Below are positions 58,024 through 64,000 of a stretch of DNA of 64,000 nt, piece after piece; positions within the stretch are counted from its first letter, which is position 1, and each line of letters starts with the position of its first letter. The notes beneath the pieces were generated by a model. That model was not told where the DNA came from, did not search any database, and was given only the letters and a program-made list of their open reading frames with translations. The stretch is from Terana coerulea (lineage: Eukaryota > Basidiomycota > Agaricomycetes > Polyporales > Phanerochaetaceae). Location of the stretch: positions 1 through 64,000 of the forward strand of contig JAKOGH010000971.1 in the NCBI GenBank assembly GCA_024811115.1, in the 5' to 3' direction. The position numbers and the translations under genes are program-made.

Positions 58024-58779
58024 GATGTCCGGAACGCGGGGCGTGCACGCTGACGCTGCGCGTTTCCAGGATCAAATTTCACGAAGGACGCTGCCGGAAT
58101 GACTTGAAATGTCGGGCTGCTCGCAAGCGCACAGAGTATGGAGGAAATGGCGAGGAGGCGGTCGGACGGCAACGAAGTGAGGAAGAAAGGCCCCAGGCCA
58201 CGGGGACTCGGGAGGGCGGAATTTGCCCTGAATTGATCTGCGAAAAGCCATGGCCAGATTTGGAAGGCACGTACTTGAGCTTTCCGCACAAAACAATCTA
58301 CAGCATCCTCAATCTCCACTCTATGAAAGAGATACGTGCAGACGTTGGAAACAGATCTTCGCAGCCTATTACGAGCCTATTCTGAATCTTTCAGGCAGGT
58401 GCCGGCTCGGAAATAAGTCCGTTCTTAGGGTCCGCCGCTCTCGGCATTTGCCGGTATGCGCTTTCGCAATTCGTAAGTACAGTAAGTTACTTACAGAAAC
58501 CATTCACACGTCGACCGCCTCAATATGACTTGGTTCCTCTGGCTGCACGTGAACACGATAAGTACTTGCAAGATCATAACATTACTACAAAGAGGCGAAG
58601 AAACATGACTCCGCAAAGCGACTAGATATACAGACTATAGACCCTCCAGACCAGACCAGACAACGACAGGACACGATACAACATCGACAACAGACAAATA
58701 GCAGTAATACATTGGCATTCATTTACCCCACACACCCACCTCACCTCATCCATCCCCTTCGCACTTCTGCGTGGCCCGA
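58024..58779. other. Intergenic between the zinc-cluster gene and SNF1
   Basis: Upstream of the zinc-cluster gene (minus) and 3' of SNF1 (minus). No gene is supported. Confidence 0.4.
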
Positions 58780-61070
<2,291 letters not shown>

Positions 61071-61572
61071 CGGTCAGACGGTGTGTAGGTGAGGTAGTGA
61101 CGGCGACTCGCGAACAAGGTGTGGGGCATGATGCGCACCTCCGCTTTGGGAAGGAGTCGGCACGTTCGGCCGCAGCCGACTCGCCGCCACAACACGTGCT
61201 TAACCACGTGCGTTAAGAACATACATAGCCGACGAGTTTGTGCCCAGTGACCACTTGTTAAGTGACTGGCCTCGGAGAGTCAGCAGTGAGCACTATTTAC
61301 GTATTTCGAAGGCATCTGCTCAATTGTGGGCATAATTGCAGGGCAGACTAACGGCGAGTGATAAGCCCCATGTATTGTGTCTGCAGCTCTAAGAGAAAGT
61401 TAAGTACGCCACAAAAAGGAGGAGTGCCAACAGGCGGGATGACCGATACATACACACATGGTCGACGGAAGGTTTCGTCGAGTCAGATATCCTAAAAGGC
61501 GTCCGAAGATACAGGGAAGTATAATCGGATGGGCAGGTGACGCCTCGAGGCGTAGTAAATTTGCACGCGCGC
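61071..61572. other. Upstream of SNF1; left border of duplicate 2
   Basis: Probable 5' end and promoter of SNF1. No other gene. The duplicated block begins at about 61573. Confidence 0.4.
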
Positions 61573-62110
61573 CATGAATTTGACAACAGCAATATCTGGA
61601 CTTGGAGCCACTGGCTCTCATCCTCCTAGATCTGTTCTATGGCACGTACACCATAGGCTAGACACTGCCTCGGAGTCCGATGCAGACGGCTCGGACGGTA
61701 CTTCAGTGGCGGTTCAGCTCACGGCAGCTCAAGTCATTCACGATGAGCATCGACGCTTGCTAGCCTAGTACGACGATTCCGAGTGCATGTGCACGGAGGA
61801 GGAACTCGAAGAGCAGGTCCGGGTGCACAGAAAATTGTTATAAGAGGTCGAGCAGTATCTCCTCCACTTCTGCGAATTCCCGGACTTCGAGTGCGTGTAT
61901 GTACCTCGAGCTCGAGGTCAACTCGAACGTCAGCGAGCCGCAGTGGTTTACGGAGAACTGCCTGGCGCAGGTGTTCCCGCAGATTGAAAAGAAGGGCAAG
62001 GTGCGCATCGTCCCTTACGGTGAGTAATTTCTTTCATTCAACAATGAGCATGTTGCTGACAATGGTTGATGTCGGTAGTGTATGCAAACATGCATGAAAG
62101 ATCTCGCATT
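61573..62110 (+). pseudogene. 3' fragment of F-box gene J (duplicate)
   Basis: Corresponds to the last third of gene J. Readable pieces include EEELEEQVRVHRKLL, then TAA where J has Phe, and PQWFTENCLAQVFPQIEKKGKVRIVPYG. The GTGAGT...GTAG intron and the following YANMHERS exon are retained. No F-box part is present upstream, so it is a dead fragment. Confidence 0.75.
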
Positions 62111-62501
62111 TACTATCCTGCATGATCATGCAGAGACAATCTCATACCCATCTTCTCTCAACGCCGACTTCCTGCTTAGTGCGTCTTGCTCGATGAAATG
62201 CCGCTTATACCAAATCTAATATCCTCTCCCTTACACTCGCGTGCATTGCTTGACTAGCATGGTTAATTTCGAATACCAAACTGAAGCTATGTAGTCCGTT
62301 AAAGTAGCCTAAAGAAATGATTGCATATATTTTGTAGTCCATATTTGCGCCGCGGCTGCTCCCCCTTCTGCCCACGGAGTCCATCCAGACTAAATGCCGG
62401 GATCAACGACGGTCAGTCTCAACGGGGTGTCGCCAGCATTGCAGAGTACGTACATGAAGGATCAGCATAGCCCAGCAACCCTCCGCGAGGCGTATCGGTA
62501 A

Positions 62502-63305
62502 CTAGGCACTGAAGGTCGAAGTTACCACCGAGCCAGAGCTGGAGACGGTCGCACTCCCAGCGACGGAGGTGAAGACCGAGGACACTGGCGTCGGCTCGAC
62601 GCTGCTGAAGAAGACGGACGACACGCCGGTCGGCTCAACGCTGCTGAAGAAGACGGAGGTCACATCGGTCGGTTCGCTAAACACTGAGGTGACCACGCCG
62701 CTGGACGAGCCGAAGGTGACGGTCTGAACGCTGTAGGTGTCCGAATCGCCGACGGACGTGAAGATCGAGGTCGGCTCTGCATTGCCTACACTGGTGAAGA
62801 CCGAGGATGCGCCCGTAGACTCGCTAGCAGCGGTCGTAATGGCGTTCGGGAAGACGGAAGAGGAGTCGAGGGTGATCCACTGTGGCCCACCTGTGGACTC
62901 CGGAGAGGAATCTCGGAGGGTGATCCACTGTGGCCCGTCTGTGGGCTCGGCATTGTGTACGGTGGTGAAGGCCGAGACTACGCCCGTAGACTCGGCATTG
63001 CCTACGCTCGTGAAGACCGATGTCACAGCGCCGGGGCTGCTGTCGATGGTGGAGGGATTCGCAAAGGACGAGGAGACGCTGCCTGTGGGGGCGACGACGC
63101 TAGTGGTAACGTTTCCAATGAAGGTCGTGCTGCTTGTCACAGCAGGACTGGGCGGAAAGGTTTCCTAAATACATGATAAGCATCTGCAAGTTTCAATACC
63201 TTTATGACGCAAAGAAAAACGCACTGTGATGACAGGACTTGCGGATACACCGGGAAGACCATAAAGAGACAGAGCTGCGCAAATAAAGGTGACGGAGAGC
63301 TACAT
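62502..63305 (-). pseudogene. Secreted repeat protein L, start region disrupted
   Basis: Paralogue of K. The conserved start ATG (63303-63305) is followed at once by TAG (63300-63302), where K has CAG; the rest of the signal peptide (LSVTFICAALSLYGLPG) is still readable behind it. After the intron, the body 63140-62502 is one open frame: TFIGNVTTSVV, STIDSSPGAVTSVFTSV, WITL repeats, EPTSIFTSVGDSD and two or three SSVEPTGVSSVFF units, ending SSSGSVVTSTFSA. Unless an upstream or non-AUG start is used, it cannot be secreted. An open body with a dead start suggests recent loss or a sequencing error at one base. Confidence 0.65.
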
Positions 63306-64000
63306 TGCGGATTCAAGTGTCAAGAGTAAAGATAATGAACCTTGAAGGTGAGCGCAGAATAAGAATGTGGTGGTGGAGAGTTGAGGCAGGGCGCACTCAC
63401 TTTTATACTCGACTCTGCATAGGTTTGGAACCCACTCTCAAAGAATGTCTTGGCAAAGCTGAAGGATTCGCCCAACGGTCATCGCAGTCCGTGCCGGTTT
63501 GCGGTCCAGGAGCGTGCTTCCTGCATCCATACACACATACACCGTCAGGACGCCGTTACCTCGCCACTCCAGGGAACAACAGCGACTCGGAGCGCCCACT
63601 GCAACTGTATACCACCTGATGACGGATCTCCCAGCCCGTAGGTTCCACAGCATTGATATGTTCGGCAATGGTAAACGAAGTACAGCCTTTTGGGGTGCCT
63701 GACGAGCTATGTAGGAAACGTCTGAGTCGATAGTAACCATCAGCTTCCTGGCGGCGCCTCTTCTAAGATATTATGTTAAGAAACTCACGCATCTAGCTTC
63801 GCACGTCCGCCCACGAGGACAGCACACCGTCTCGATGATTTGGCGTTGAGGTATTTGTCTCTGGCGCGGAAATCTACCATACGAACCGTCGCAATAAGTG
63901 TTAAACAGTCTCAGGCGGTAGAGGAAAGCCTGTACGAGACGTACTTTTGAGAGAGGGCCGCGCGTTCTGCATAGCAGTCCAGCGTTTTCCATAAGCACAA

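Larger units (their letters stand above)
61573..64000. repeat. Direct segmental duplication, copy 2
   Basis: Aligns with 51938-54880 in the same orientation and same order, and runs to the window edge. Divergence is well above sequencing noise and includes stops, so the event is not recent. Confidence 0.8.

Overview
The window looks like nuclear DNA of a filamentous basidiomycete, probably an agaricomycete. The evidence is many short introns (about 48-90 nt, GT-AG, CTAAC-like branch points), agaricomycete-style F-box and BTB families, a fungal chitin synthase activator, a fungal Vps11, ATP synthase subunit J and SNF1, and Copia and hAT/mariner-like debris. No rRNA, CRISPR or convincing tRNA was seen.

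Layout. 1-2.45 kb: AT-rich repeat arrays and the 3' end of a decayed Copia retrotransposon. 2.8-12.7 kb: a WDR48/UAF1-like WD40 gene (minus) and a USP12/46 (CreB/Ubp9)-type deubiquitinase (plus), 5'-to-5', with a TA-flanked miniature element between them. 13.3-13.8 kb: small nuclease-like ORF with an in-frame TGA. 13.8-18.6 kb: gene-poor, repeat-bearing. 18.6-22.85 kb: divergent VPS11 and ATP18. 23.3-24.3 kb: BTB protein. 24.6-45 kb: six members of one F-box-like paralogue family on both strands, interrupted by SKT5/CHS4, a multi-pass membrane protein and a hAT-like miniature element. 45.3-52.5 kb: four further F-box or F-box/LRR genes. 52.8-54.2 kb: secreted Ser/Thr-rich repeat protein. 55.4 kb: second hAT-like miniature element with a perfect 8-bp target duplication. 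56.1-58.0 kb: Zn2Cys6-like regulator. 58.8-61.1 kb: SNF1/AMPK-alpha kinase. 61.57-64.0 kb: a decayed direct duplicate of 51.94-54.88 kb.

How the genes relate. Ubiquitin functions dominate: the deubiquitinase lies beside its probable activator, Vps11 carries a RING, and BTB and F-box proteins are Cullin-3 and Cullin-1 adaptors. In filamentous fungi the USP46-type enzyme CreB and SNF1 both act in carbon catabolite control; their presence in one window may be coincidence.

Caution. Nearly every long conserved gene, including the housekeeping genes VPS11, SNF1 and the USP, needs one or more single-base corrections, often at homopolymers. Uncorrected assembly indels explain this better than wholesale pseudogenisation, so frameshifts in the F-box copies should not be over-read.
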